Below are positions 7,346 through 15,636 of a stretch of 64,000 nt of DNA, piece by piece. The translations under genes and the position numbers were made by a program. Source of the stretch: an uncultured Curtobacterium sp. (GTDB taxonomy: Bacteria > Actinomycetota > Actinomycetes > Actinomycetales > Microbacteriaceae); assembly GCA_913778205.1 (NCBI GenBank), contig CAJYUW010000043.1, positions 36,475-100,474 on the forward strand, written 5' to 3'. Below the pieces are notes generated by a model that saw only the letters and a list, made by a program, of their open reading frames with translations, searched no databases and was not told the DNA's origin. Positions within the stretch are counted from its first letter, which is position 1; each line of letters begins with the position of its first letter.

Positions 7346-8590
7346 CTACGCCGTGGCGTGCTCGCGCGCGGCGCGGTCCGCGGCGACGAGACGCTTGGCC
7401 TCGCGGACACGCTTGCGGGCCTTCTCGACCGGCACCTCGACCGCGTAGGCAGCACCAACTGCCACGAGGAGCGCGGCCCCGATCAGCCAGACCTTGCCCC
7501 ACGCACCGATCGCGAACGTCCCGAGCAGGGCGATCACGAGCGGGTGCCAGAGGTACGCCGAGTACGACACCCGACGTCCGAACCAGGACATCGGCGTCCA
7601 CGAGAGCGCTGCCGACACCGGGGTGCGGACGGAGACGAGCCCGCCGATCAGCACGGCCGACACGAGACCGGTGACGGGGAGCACCACGCCGAACGTCGCG
7701 GCGTGCTGCGTCCAGTCGCCGTCGATCCAGAGCAGGACGCCGACGAGTGCGGCCAGGCCGATCCAGCTCGCCAGGTGTCCGGCGATGCCCGCGGCGACCC
7801 GTCGGACGCGCTCGTCGTCGAGCATCAGCGCGAGGAGGCACCCGGTCGCGAGCGGGACCACGCCGAGCACCGGGGAGAAGTACACGTCGGGCGTCGACCC
7901 GCCGTTGGGCTTCGTGTAGCTGAGCCAGGACGCGACCGAGGCGCCGACGATCACGACGCCGAGGCCCGCCATGAGCCACCGCCGTCGCGACCGGATCGCG
8001 AAGAGGAGCACGAGCACCGGCGGCCAGACGAGGTAGAACTGCTCCTCCATCGACAGGCTCCACGTGTGCGCGAACACGCCCTGCGTGGTGTCCCAGAACG
8101 AGCGGAAGAGGTTGCCGGTGTAGCTCAGGGCGATGAACGCGGCCTCGCCGGGGGAGAACGTCGCACCCTTGTAGTCGCCGACCCAGTTCCAGAGCGCGAG
8201 ACCGACGAGGACGAAGGCGATGAGTGCCGGGTAGAGCCGGAGGACGCGCTTGCCCCAGAACGCCCCGAGCCGGATCCGACCGGTCTTGCGGTGCTCGCCG
8301 AGCAGCAGCGTGGTGATCAGGAAGCCGGACAGGACGAAGAACACCGTGACGCCGATGAACCCGCCGTCGAAGTGCGGGACGTGCAGGTGGTAGAGGATCA
8401 CGGCGAGGATCGCGATCGTCCGCAGCCCGTCCAGTGCGGGTGCCCGGTGCGTGAGCGGCGGCGGGGGAGTCGTACGCCCGCTGCCGCTCGTTCCGGCGCG
8501 CGCGGCTCGGTCGGCGCGCGTGCTGCCGTCGGTGTCGGCCGGTGCGGAGGTGCTGCGGGTCCGCTCCGGCGAGATCGTGGTGGTCGCCAC
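7346..8590 (-). CDS. acyltransferase 3 family membrane protein (OafA/YrhL-like)
   Basis: 414 aa. After a disordered N-terminus, APALDGLRTIAILAVILYHL marks the start of the acyltransferase 3 domain, with GVTVFFVLSGFLITTLLL and FWGKRVLRLYPALIAF following, and SLSMEEQFYLVWP in the middle. About ten membrane helices. The family O-acylates surface sugars or other exported molecules. Start GTG at 8590 has AGGAGG 4 nt upstream; the 774-aa track ORF runs into non-coding repeats. Ends near a bidirectional hairpin. Confidence 0.88.
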   Translation of the reverse strand: MATTTISPERTRSTSAPADTDGSTRADRAARAGTSGSGRTTPPPPLTHRAPALDGLRTIAILAVILYHLHVPHFDGGFIGVTVFFVLSGFLITTLLLGEHRKTGRIRLGAFWGKRVLRLYPALIAFVLVGLALWNWVGDYKGATFSPGEAAFIALSYTGNLFRSFWDTTQGVFAHTWSLSMEEQFYLVWPPVLVLLFAIRSRRRWLMAGLGVVIVGASVASWLSYTKPNGGSTPDVYFSPVLGVVPLATGCLLALMLDDERVRRVAAGIAGHLASWIGLAALVGVLLWIDGDWTQHAATFGVVLPVTGLVSAVLIGGLVSVRTPVSAALSWTPMSWFGRRVSYSAYLWHPLVIALLGTFAIGAWGKVWLIGAALLVAVGAAYAVEVPVEKARKRVREAKRLVAADRAAREHATA

Positions 8591-8911
8591 GTCGCCTCCT
8601 GCGAGATCGTTCTGCTGCGCGATCCGTCGGGCGGACCGTGACCTGATCGTTACAGGATGCCCGGTCCAGGTAAGAGGAGGCTCAACGAACGGGGTGCACG
8701 TGTCCCGTCCGGGCGTCGAGTCGCTCGGTGCGAGGTCCTCCAGGAACCGTCGTTCGCCCGGTGCGATCCCCTGCTGGGACGTCGGCTGGACGACCGTCGC
8801 GGCGGTCTCCGCGGCGATCGTGGCTGCCGGTTCCGCGACGACGCGGCCGCCGAATCCGCGACGGCGCGGCCGCGCAGGAGGGTACCCAGGCGGATCCTCA
8901 GGGTCTCGAGC
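8591..8911. other. intergenic stretch between acyltransferase gene and hairpin array
   Basis: I see no gene. ORFs crossing it have no protein-like composition. It holds the AGGAGG ribosome site of the acyltransferase gene (8595-8600) and presumably its promoter, which I cannot place with confidence. Confidence 0.4.
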
Positions 8912-9354
8912 TGTCGTGCGACGACGGTCGCGTCGTTGGTTGCGTTCGCCGGTTGTGCGTCGGTGGGAGGAGCGACAGTGCCGCCGTCGTTGTCGTGCGA
9001 CAGCGGTCGTGTCGCTGGTTGCGTGCGCCGGTGGTGCGTCTGTGCGAGGAATGGTTGCGTGCGCCGGTTGTGGTCGGCGCGAGGGGCGACAGCGCCGTTG
9101 TCGTGCGACGACGGTCGTGTCGTTGGTTGCGTTCGCCGGTTGTGTGTCTGCGCGAGGAGCGACGCCGTCGTTGTCGTGCGACAGCGGTCGCGTCGTTGGG
9201 TGCGTTCGCCGGTTGTGCGTCTGTGCGAGGAGCGACGCCGTCGTTGTCGTGCGACGACGGTCGCGTCGTTGGTTGCGTTCGCCGGTTGTGCGTCGGTGCG
9301 AGGAGCGACAGCGCCGTTGTCGTGCGACAGCGGCCGCGTCGTTCCGCAGCGGCG
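8912..9354. repeat. hairpin tandem array A (units of about 73 bp)
   Basis: Units beginning TGTCGTGCGAC start at 8912, 8991, 9099, 9172, 9245 and 9318. Their lengths are 79, 108, 73, 73 and 73 bp, and the last is partial. Each unit holds GTCG-rich inverted repeats, and alternating copies carry GACGAC or GACAGC. The unit is not a multiple of three and no single reading frame persists, so it is non-coding. The array ends in CGCGTCGTTCCGCAGCGGCG (9335-9354), shared exactly with array B. It fills the gap between the ends of ndh and the acyltransferase start. Confidence 0.85.
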
Positions 9355-9443
9355 GCCCGGCCTCACAGCCCCCGGCGTCCCGGCGGCCCCCCCCGGCGGC
9401 CTCACGGCCGCCCAGCCCCGCGGCCGCCCGCACCGCCCCTGCG

Positions 9444-10742
9444 CTACTCGGCCTTCTGCATCTGCCACGGCTCGGGCTCGCGGTCGCCGTTCGGCCGTAC
9501 GGGCCGGACGTCGCCGACGATCGGGATCGCCCGCTTCCGCATGAACCACAGGTACCGCACGAAGAAGTGCGACAGGGTCGACAGCCGGTTGCCGTTGCCG
9601 AGCAGCGAGGCGATGTGCACCGCGACCCAGGCCGCCCACGCGACCGGGCCGACCATGGTGATCCCGCCACGGAGCTGCGCGACAGCGGCGTTCGTGCCGA
9701 TCGTCGCCATCGTGCCCTTGTCGAAGTACGTGAAGTGCTCGGTCGACTTCCCGTGGAGCAGACGCTTGATCTGCCGCGCCACGTGCCGACCGCCCTGGAG
9801 CGCCGGCTGCGCGAGCTGGGCGAGGGCGTCGTCCTGCGCCGCGATGTCCCCGGCCGAGAACACCCGCTCGACGCCCTTCACGCTGAGGTCGTCGTTCACC
9901 TGGATGCGTCCGCCGTGGGTCTGCGGCATGCCCCAGCCCGAGACCTCCTTGTGCGCCGCGACCCCGGTCGCCCAGATCACCTGCGACGCCGGGATGACCT
10001 CGCCCGACTCGGTGACGACCCCGTCCGGACGCACCTCGGCGACGCCCGTGTTCAGGCGCAGCACGACGCCGCGCTTGCGCAGGACCTTCGCCGCGTACCG
10101 ACGCAGCCGCGGGGCGAACGGCTTGAGGAGCTCCCCGCTGCGGTGCACGAGCGTGATCGAGATGTTGCCGCGCTCGATCTCGGGGTAGGCGCCGACGAGC
10201 GCCTGGTCGCGGAGCTCGGCGAGCGCACCGGCCATCTCGACGCCGGTCGCCCCACCGCCGACGATCACGATCTTGATCTCGTCCGGCCCCTGGTTCGCCG
10301 CTGCTTCCTCGAGCCGGGTGAACAGCTCGTCGCGGATCCGGAGGGCCTGGGAACGGGAGTACATCGAGTAGGCGTACTCGTACGCGCCGGGCGTGCCGAA
10401 GTAGCTCGTGTTCACGCCGTTCGCGAGGATCAGCCAGTCGTAGTGCAGGTGCTCGCCGTCGCTCATCTCCGCGATGCGCTCGTCGGTCCGGATACCGGTG
10501 AGGAGCCCGTGCCGGAAGTCCGCGTTCGACTGCTTCGCCCTTAGGCTGCGGAGGAAGTAGGTCACGTCGCCGGCGTTCAGGCCGCCGGTCGCCACCTGGT
10601 ACATGAGGGGCTGGAACATGTTGTAGACGTGGCGGTCGACGAGCGTGACCCGGACGTCGGCGTCCGCGAGCTCCCGCATGGCCGCGATGCCGGCGAAGCC
10701 TCCACCGACGATGACGACGTGTGGGCGGGTGTCCTGCGGCAT
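9444..10742 (-). CDS. ndh: type II NADH dehydrogenase (NDH-2)
   Basis: 432 aa. Two dinucleotide-binding motifs are visible, FAD-type VVIVGGGFAGIAAMREL near residue 10 and NADH-type IVIVGGGATGVEMAGAL near residue 165. VFSAGDIAAQ is the FAD-end ATG/GD motif. NDH-2 passes electrons from NADH to menaquinone at the inner membrane face without pumping protons. Length is normal and the C-terminus is hydrophobic/amphipathic (VAWAAWVAVHIASLLGNGNRL) for membrane attachment. AGGGAG precedes the ATG. It stands alone, with a hairpin array 90 bp past its stop. Confidence 0.92.
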   Translation of the reverse strand: MPQDTRPHVVIVGGGFAGIAAMRELADADVRVTLVDRHVYNMFQPLMYQVATGGLNAGDVTYFLRSLRAKQSNADFRHGLLTGIRTDERIAEMSDGEHLHYDWLILANGVNTSYFGTPGAYEYAYSMYSRSQALRIRDELFTRLEEAAANQGPDEIKIVIVGGGATGVEMAGALAELRDQALVGAYPEIERGNISITLVHRSGELLKPFAPRLRRYAAKVLRKRGVVLRLNTGVAEVRPDGVVTESGEVIPASQVIWATGVAAHKEVSGWGMPQTHGGRIQVNDDLSVKGVERVFSAGDIAAQDDALAQLAQPALQGGRHVARQIKRLLHGKSTEHFTYFDKGTMATIGTNAAVAQLRGGITMVGPVAWAAWVAVHIASLLGNGNRLSTLSHFFVRYLWFMRKRAIPIVGDVRPVRPNGDREPEPWQMQKAE

Positions 10743-10812
10743 GTGCTCCCTGGTTTCCTCGGACGGCGGATGGTCGCCTCCGAGGGTACGCGCGCTCAGG
10801 CCCCTCCGATGA

Positions 10813-10858
10813 CCGCGGTGTTCACCGCGGATCCGGCCGGGAGGCGCGGATCGCCTCC
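10813..10858 (-). terminator. paired hairpins after the reductase gene
   Basis: GGAGGCG-N5-CGCCTCC (10840-10858) starts 1 bp after the stop codon at 10860. A second stem, CCGCGGTG-TT-CACCGCGG (10813-10830), follows. No T-run. Confidence 0.6.
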
Positions 10859-10859
10859 G

Positions 10860-11408
10860 TCAGGCGTCGCGCCGCGCGTAAGTGTTGAGGACGTTCCCCT
10901 TGCTCGTCACCGTGCTGTCGACGAGCGTCAGGCGCGTGTGCGGGTCGGTCGGCTCGAAGAGCCGCCGTCCGGAGCCGGCCACCACGGGGTGGATCATGAG
11001 TTGCAGCTCGTCGAGGAGCCCCGCGAACAGCAGGTGCCGGACGACGGAGATGCTCCCCGTGACCGCGATGTCGCCGCCGTCCTGCTGCTTGAGGTCGCGG
11101 ACGAAGTCGTCGAGGTCGCCGGTGATCCTGGTGCTGTTCTCCCACGCCAGGTCATCGCCGAGCGTGGTCGATGCGACGAACTTCGGCATCGGGTTGATCC
11201 ACCGGCCGAAGGGGTCGTCGGCGTGGCTGGGCCACCAGTCGGCCCACTCGAGATAGCTGTTCCGGCCGAGCAGGACGGTGTCGGTGCGGGACATGAACGC
11301 CGTCATGCCCGCACCGAGCTCCTCGTCGAAGCTGTCGTGCTGGAACAGGTTGGGCGAGCCGACGACGCCGTCGACCGAGGTGAAGAGCCCTGAGGTGACC
11401 TTCCGCAT
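10860..11408 (-). CDS. dihydrofolate reductase / RibD C-terminal family reductase
   Basis: 182 aa. MRKVTSGLFTSVDGVV at the N-terminus, LLGRNSYLEWADWWP and GDIAVTGSISVVRHLL mark the RibD-C/DHFR-like NADPH-binding fold (YyaP/YwjB group). These small proteins are reductases of mostly unknown substrate. The start ATG at 11408 is preceded by TACGCT at 6 nt. Two hairpins follow the stop. I see no pterin or riboflavin genes nearby, so the substrate stays open. Confidence 0.8.
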   Translation of the reverse strand: MRKVTSGLFTSVDGVVGSPNLFQHDSFDEELGAGMTAFMSRTDTVLLGRNSYLEWADWWPSHADDPFGRWINPMPKFVASTTLGDDLAWENSTRITGDLDDFVRDLKQQDGGDIAVTGSISVVRHLLFAGLLDELQLMIHPVVAGSGRRLFEPTDPHTRLTLVDSTVTSKGNVLNTYARRDA

Positions 11409-11414
11409 GCGCGA

Positions 11415-11420
11415 AGCGTA
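11415..11420 (-). promoter_or_regulatory. -10 box, leaderless start of the reductase gene
   Basis: TACGCT, 6 nt before the ATG at 11408. Confidence 0.55.
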
Positions 11421-11434
11421 GTGCCGCGGACGGG

Positions 11435-12010
11435 TCAGCTGCCAGAGCCGGATCCGGTGCCTGTGCCGCCCTCGGAGCCCGAACCCGTGCCGTCCTGCGT
11501 CCCCGTGCCGCCGCCCTGGGTCCCGCCGGGGAACTGGCCGGTCCCGCCGCCGTACCCGGGGAACCCGTTCGTCCCACGGCCCGGGAACTGCGAGGTGCCC
11601 TGTGACTGGCCGCTGATCGCGTGTCCGACCGCGAAGCCGATGCCGCCACCGGCGAGGAGGGCGCCCACGCCGACGGCCGTGGCGACGACGGGCCAGAACC
11701 ACGGGGGCCGGGGCTTCGTCGATCGAGGGGTGCCCGCCTGGCCGTACCAGGGCGTCGGCGTCTGCTGTGCGGTGTTCCACTCCGCCGCGTACGGGTCTGC
11801 GGCGGACGGTTCGGCGCCGGGTGCTCGGGTCGTGGTCGCGGTCGGCGCGGCGTCCCACTCGTTCGGTGCCGCGGCGGGTGCGGCGCCCCAGCCGTCCGGT
11901 GCGGCGGCGTGGTGCTGGTCGCCGGACGGTGACTGGGAGTGGGGCAGTGACCGGGGATCTCCCGGGGTCGGCGTCGCAGCCGGCGGGATCGTACGTGTGC
12001 TGTCGTCCAT
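11435..12010 (-). CDS. single-pass membrane protein with Pro/Ala-rich N-terminus and Gly/Thr/Ser tail
   Basis: 191 aa. The first ~105 residues are rich in Pro, Ala and Thr and look cytoplasmic and disordered. One helix follows (WFWPVVATAVGVGALLAGGGIGFAVGHAI). The outside tail is almost only Gly, Thr, Ser and Gln (GGTQGGGTGTQDGTGSGS). This is a common actinobacterial layout with no fixed function. Start ATG at 12010 is the first that keeps the charged MDDSTRT end. Not assignable to a family. Confidence 0.65.
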   Translation of the reverse strand: MDDSTRTIPPAATPTPGDPRSLPHSQSPSGDQHHAAAPDGWGAAPAAAPNEWDAAPTATTTRAPGAEPSAADPYAAEWNTAQQTPTPWYGQAGTPRSTKPRPPWFWPVVATAVGVGALLAGGGIGFAVGHAISGQSQGTSQFPGRGTNGFPGYGGGTGQFPGGTQGGGTGTQDGTGSGSEGGTGTGSGSGS

Positions 12011-12231
12011 GTGGACGAGTGCACACCGCCCGGCTATGCGTGGCCGATGACGACGCTGACGCGGCACTGTGGACCCGCGCGTAGCGTCGCTGTCGTGCAT
12101 GCGACGGTCGGGACTGGATCGGTGGACGGGCTGCCCGTGCGCCGCCGGGCGTTCCCGGAGTGCCGGGCGTACCGGGCGTACCGGACGTACCGGGCACGCT
12201 CGGTCGACCGCTCCGACCCGGAGCGCATCCG

Positions 12232-12954
12232 ATGAGCGAGCCGACCATCCCGACGACGCGGGCGGGCGCTGCCGGGCGATCCGTGCCTCCCGTCCGGTTG
12301 TCCACACGCGCCGTGTGGGCGGCACGCGACTGGGCGTACGCCGTGCGGTGGCAGGTGCAGAGCCTCGGGCCGACCACGGCCGAGGACTACCTCGACGGCG
12401 ATCGGCCTCCGGTGGTCGTGGTCCCGGGGGTCTACGAGACCTGGCACTTCATGCGGCCGCTGATGGACGCACTCCACGACCACGGCCACCCGGTGCACGT
12501 CCTGCCCGTCCTCCGACACAACGTCCGACCCGTGCCGACGTCGGCGGACGAGGTCGTCCGGTACCTCGAGGAGCACGACCTCCGCGACGTCCTGATCGTG
12601 GCGCACAGCAAGGGCGGTCTGATCGGGAAGTACGCGATGACCTCGCTCGACGCCGGGCACCGGATCGACCGGATGGTGGCCGTGTCCACCCCGTTCGGCG
12701 GGTCGTCGCTCGCCCGGCTGGCCCCCGTGCCGCACCTCCGGGCGTTCCGGGCAGCCGATCCGGTGCTGCGGGCGATGGGGCAGGAGCGCGAGGTGAACGC
12801 CCGGATCACCTCGGTCTACGGGGTGTTCGACACCCTCATCCCGGAGGGCAGCGAGCTCGCGGGTGCGACCAACGTGCGCCTGCCGGTGGGCGGGCACTTC
12901 CGGATCCTCGCGGACCCGCGCACGCGCGACGCCGTCCTCGCCGCGACCGACTGA
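12232..12954 (+). CDS. alpha/beta hydrolase, lipase-like
   Basis: 240 aa. Strand VVVVPGVYETWHFMRPLMDAL and the nucleophile elbow VAHSKGGLIGKYAM are clear; the elbow has Ala where the classic GxSxG has its first Gly. VYGVFDTLIPEGS and VGGHFRIL supply the Asp and His of the triad. This resembles the lipase/esterase group around PGAP1-like enzymes and has no signal peptide. GGAG lies about 8 nt before the ATG at 12232. Short GTACCGGGC repeats sit just upstream (12150-12200). Substrate unknown. Confidence 0.8.
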   Translation: MSEPTIPTTRAGAAGRSVPPVRLSTRAVWAARDWAYAVRWQVQSLGPTTAEDYLDGDRPPVVVVPGVYETWHFMRPLMDALHDHGHPVHVLPVLRHNVRPVPTSADEVVRYLEEHDLRDVLIVAHSKGGLIGKYAMTSLDAGHRIDRMVAVSTPFGGSSLARLAPVPHLRAFRAADPVLRAMGQEREVNARITSVYGVFDTLIPEGSELAGATNVRLPVGGHFRILADPRTRDAVLAATD

Positions 12955-13036
12955 GGCGCCCGGCCGTCGAGCTCGGCCCGTGCCGGTGTCGGCCTCGGCG
13001 GCCCGGGCGGCGGCCCCGTTCCGCACGGCCGGCGCG

Positions 13037-14044
13037 TCAGCGGGGTGCGACGCTCGCGCGCTCGACGATCCGGTGCGGCACGACGAACGTCTCGGGCGGC
13101 GCGGACCGGTCGTCGATGCGCCGGGCGAGCAGGCGGAGCGCTGCGCCCGCGAGGGTCCGTCGGTCGAAGGCCACGGTCGTGAGCGCCGGGATGGCGAACG
13201 CCGCCGCGGCGATGTCGTCGAACCCCATCACGCTGACGTCCTGCGGGACCCGGACCCCGCGTGCCGCGAGCACGTGCAGCACCCCGAACGCGATCGAGTC
13301 GGTGAAGGCGAACACCGCGTCCGGCAACGGGTTGTGGTCGAGCCAGGCGTCGAACGTGCGGGCGGCGGTCGCGGTCGACCAGTCCGGCAGGGGGACCCGG
13401 AGGGCCGGGTCGTCCGGGAGTCCAGCCTGTTCGAGCGCATCGACGTAACCGCGTTCGCGGAGGTCGCTCGTGGCGGTCACCCATGTCTCGGTCGCGGCTC
13501 CGACGACCGCGATCCGACGGTGTCCCATCGCGATCAGGGAGGTCGTCGCCTCGGCTGCGGCCGCCCGGGAGTCGACGTGCACCTGGTCGACGTGCTCCGG
13601 CTCGACCTCGCCGATCACCACCGTCGGCGGCAGCCCCTCGGTCGAGGCCAGGACGCTCGCGCTGAGCGACACCGGGTTGAGCACCAGGCCGTCGACGAGG
13701 TGTGCGCGGGCCCGGGAGACGAGGTCGCGCTCCCGCTCGGGGTCGTTGCCGGTCTGGTCGAGCTGCACCACCCAGCCGTGGTCGCGGGCGAGCTCGACGA
13801 ACCACTCGGTCAGTTCCGCGGCGTACGGGTTCCGCATCTCGGGCAGCGTCAGGGCGATCACACCCGACCGGCCGTTCCGCAGCCCGCGCGCCGAGAGGTT
13901 CGGCACGTACCCGAGCTCCGCGACCGCCCGTTCCACGCGCGCGCGGGTCTCCGGACGCACGGGCACACCGCCGTTGACGACGTTGGACACGGTCTTCGGT
14001 GACACCCCGGCGAGGGCGGCCACCTCCCGCACGGTCGCGCGCAT
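13037..14044 (-). CDS. LacI-family transcriptional regulator
   Basis: 335 aa. The N-terminal headpiece VREVAALAGVSPKTVSNVVNGG (two joined parts) and the hinge are typical LacI, followed by a periplasmic-binding-type sensor domain with GRSGVIALTLPEMRNPYAAEL and VMGFDDIAAAAF. Usually binds a sugar or nucleoside. No sugar transporter is next to it, so the target is unknown. Start ATG at 14044 has TACGCT 6 nt upstream, and a GCCGG repeat lies behind that promoter. Confidence 0.9.
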   Translation of the reverse strand: MRATVREVAALAGVSPKTVSNVVNGGVPVRPETRARVERAVAELGYVPNLSARGLRNGRSGVIALTLPEMRNPYAAELTEWFVELARDHGWVVQLDQTGNDPERERDLVSRARAHLVDGLVLNPVSLSASVLASTEGLPPTVVIGEVEPEHVDQVHVDSRAAAAEATTSLIAMGHRRIAVVGAATETWVTATSDLRERGYVDALEQAGLPDDPALRVPLPDWSTATAARTFDAWLDHNPLPDAVFAFTDSIAFGVLHVLAARGVRVPQDVSVMGFDDIAAAAFAIPALTTVAFDRRTLAGAALRLLARRIDDRSAPPETFVVPHRIVERASVAPR

Positions 14045-14050
14045 CGTCCG

Positions 14051-14056
14051 AGCGTA
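14051..14056 (-). promoter_or_regulatory. -10 box, leaderless start of the lacI-type gene
   Basis: TACGCT, 6 nt before the ATG at 14044. The expected -35 position falls inside the GCCGG repeat. Confidence 0.55.
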
Positions 14057-14066
14057 CCGCCGAGCC

Positions 14067-14153
14067 CAGCCGGGCCGGGCCGGGCCGGGCCGGGCCGAGT
14101 CGAGCCGGGCCGGGCCGGGCCGAGCCGAGCCGGGCCGAGCCGGGCCGGGCCGG
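14067..14153. repeat. pentanucleotide tandem repeat (GCCGG/GCCGA)
   Basis: About 17 consecutive 5-bp units, mostly GCCGG with interspersed GCCGA, between the lacI-type gene and the methyltransferase gene. It abuts the lacI -10 box. Confidence 0.85.
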
Positions 14154-14177
14154 CGGGCTGTGCAGCGCCGTGTGCCG

Positions 14178-14915
14178 CTACGTGCACCGCTCGTACCGGT
14201 GCACGTGCACCCGGTACGGCACCCGGATCGCCGCGCGCCCGGCCGTTTCCGGGTGGGTGTCCAGCAGCCCCTCGACCGCGCGACGCAGCTCGGCCCGCTC
14301 GGCGTCCGGCAGCACGATCACGTAACTGCGCGACAGGACCATGTCGAGGAACGCTGCCCGGTCCTGTTCGTGCACCCAGTGGTACACGCGGTGCTCCCGG
14401 GCACCGAAGGGTCCGTCGAGAGCGGTCTCGTCGTCGTACGACATCCGCCGGGCCTCGGGGCGCGTGATGACGTCACCGAGTCGCCGGGACCAGTCGTCGG
14501 TCTCGTCGCGCACGTTCCACAGCAGTCCGAGCACACCGCCGGGACGGAGCACCCGCGCGGCCTCCCGCACGCCTGCCTCGCGGTCGACCCAGTGCCACGA
14601 CTGCGCGAACGTCACCAGGTCCGCGGAGGCGTCCGGCAGCGGGATCGCCTCGCCCGTGCCGTCGAGTGCGTGGACGTCGGGCAGCAGGGCCGAGAGACGA
14701 CCGCGCATCGCCGGATCCGGCTCGACGGCGACGACCTCGGCACCGCGCCCGAGCAGGGTGCGCGTGAACTTCCCGGTGCCCGCGCCGACGTCGACGAGGC
14801 GCCGCGCCGACGGCGGGACCAACAGGTCGGCCACCGCGGCCGGGTACCCCGGCCGTCCGTGCTCGTAGGCGTCGACGGCGGAGCCGAAGGACCGCGCGGG
14901 CTGGTCGGAGGTCAT
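14178..14915 (-). CDS. class I SAM-dependent methyltransferase
   Basis: 245 aa. SAM motif I LVDVGAGTGKFTRTLL near residue 40, acidic VVAVEPDPAM, and post-motif DLVTFAQSWHWVD are typical of the Methyltransf_11 group (UbiE/trans-aconitate-like). The protein is cytoplasmic. The start at 14915, inside the track ORF, has AAGGTGG about 5 nt upstream. The C-terminal VPYRVHVHRYERC is common in this subfamily. Substrate unknown; neighbours give no hint. Confidence 0.85.
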   Translation of the reverse strand: MTSDQPARSFGSAVDAYEHGRPGYPAAVADLLVPPSARRLVDVGAGTGKFTRTLLGRGAEVVAVEPDPAMRGRLSALLPDVHALDGTGEAIPLPDASADLVTFAQSWHWVDREAGVREAARVLRPGGVLGLLWNVRDETDDWSRRLGDVITRPEARRMSYDDETALDGPFGAREHRVYHWVHEQDRAAFLDMVLSRSYVIVLPDAERAELRRAVEGLLDTHPETAGRAAIRVPYRVHVHRYERCT

Positions 14916-14986
14916 GTGCCCACCTTGGCACCCGCCGGTCCGGCGCACCCCGGTCCGTGGCGGTGCGACGGGTGCGCGGACCCCGA

Positions 14987-15022
14987 CTGGAGGAGCGGTG
15001 CGGGCCCGCCCCGTGCCTCCAG
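14987..15022 (-). terminator. imperfect GGAGGC-family hairpin
   Basis: CTGGAGG (14987-14993) pairs with CCTCCAG (15016-15022) around the inner palindrome GCGGGCCCGC. It lies after the deaminase stop at 15049 and before the methyltransferase start. Confidence 0.5.
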
Positions 15023-15048
15023 GCCGGCACCGGGTCGCGTACGGACCG

Positions 15049-15540
15049 TCAGTCCGCGTGCCGGGCGCTCCACGCGCGGAACGGCGCGGTCGGGTCGTCG
15101 ACCCGACCCTGCTCGGTGGGCAGGGCGCGTTCGTCGGCCGGCTTCGTGTACTCGTCGTAGAACGTGCCGAGGGTCATCAGGCGGTTGCCGTCCTCGTAGT
15201 GCTCGCCCTCCTGCTCGCGCGTCGCGGCGTAGACGACGCGGTCGGGCTGCGCGTAGTAGAGCGCGCCGAGGCACATCGGGCAGGGGTAGGCCGTCACGAA
15301 CACCTCGTACCCGCCCAGGTCCGTGATGCCCTGCTCCGCGGCTGCCCGGATCGCCCGGATCTCGGCGTGCGCGGTCGGGTCGCCGGTCTGGGCGACGTGG
15401 TTCACGGCCTCGACGACGACCTCGCCGTCGCGGACGATGAGGCAGGCGAACGGCTTGCCCCCGTCGGCGACGTTGTCGAGGGCGCGGGAGACCGCAAGCG
15501 CGGTGAAGTCGGTCGGTGCAGTCGGTTCGTCGTGGTGCAT
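15049..15540 (-). CDS. cytidine/guanine deaminase-family nucleoside deaminase
   Basis: 163 aa. Zinc ligands are in TAHAEIRAI and YPCPMCLGALYYA, the pattern of guanine deaminase and tRNA-adenosine-deaminase-like enzymes. KPFACLIVRDGEVV precedes them as usual. Length and C-terminus (EDGNRLMTL, ending WSARHAD) resemble bacterial GuaD, so purine-base deamination in the cytoplasm is the best guess. It stands alone, with the divergent DUF2461 gene starting 96 bp away. Confidence 0.85.
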   Translation of the reverse strand: MHHDEPTAPTDFTALAVSRALDNVADGGKPFACLIVRDGEVVVEAVNHVAQTGDPTAHAEIRAIRAAAEQGITDLGGYEVFVTAYPCPMCLGALYYAQPDRVVYAATREQEGEHYEDGNRLMTLGTFYDEYTKPADERALPTEQGRVDDPTAPFRAWSARHAD

Positions 15541-15636
15541 CGGCCCACCGTCCTCCCGGCGGCTGCTCGAGCGGTGGGCACCGTCGTACCCCGGGTCGCC
15601 GGGGTGGACGCAGCCGACGGAGGTTCACTGGCGGGC

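Noticed and set aside
8912-9354. CRISPR array
   Set aside because: The units are contiguous and similar along their whole length, with no unique spacers and no cas genes.
8451-10544. 697-aa and similar ORFs over array A (repeated VACAGC.., RRTTGERNQRRD..)
   Set aside because: Repeat DNA with a 73-bp period gives long open frames by composition; no frame is kept from unit to unit.
12956-13036. Terminator between the hydrolase and lacI-type genes
   Set aside because: Short CGGCCGT/ACGGCCG arms exist but are over 50 nt apart in a sequence that is almost only G and C; not convincing.
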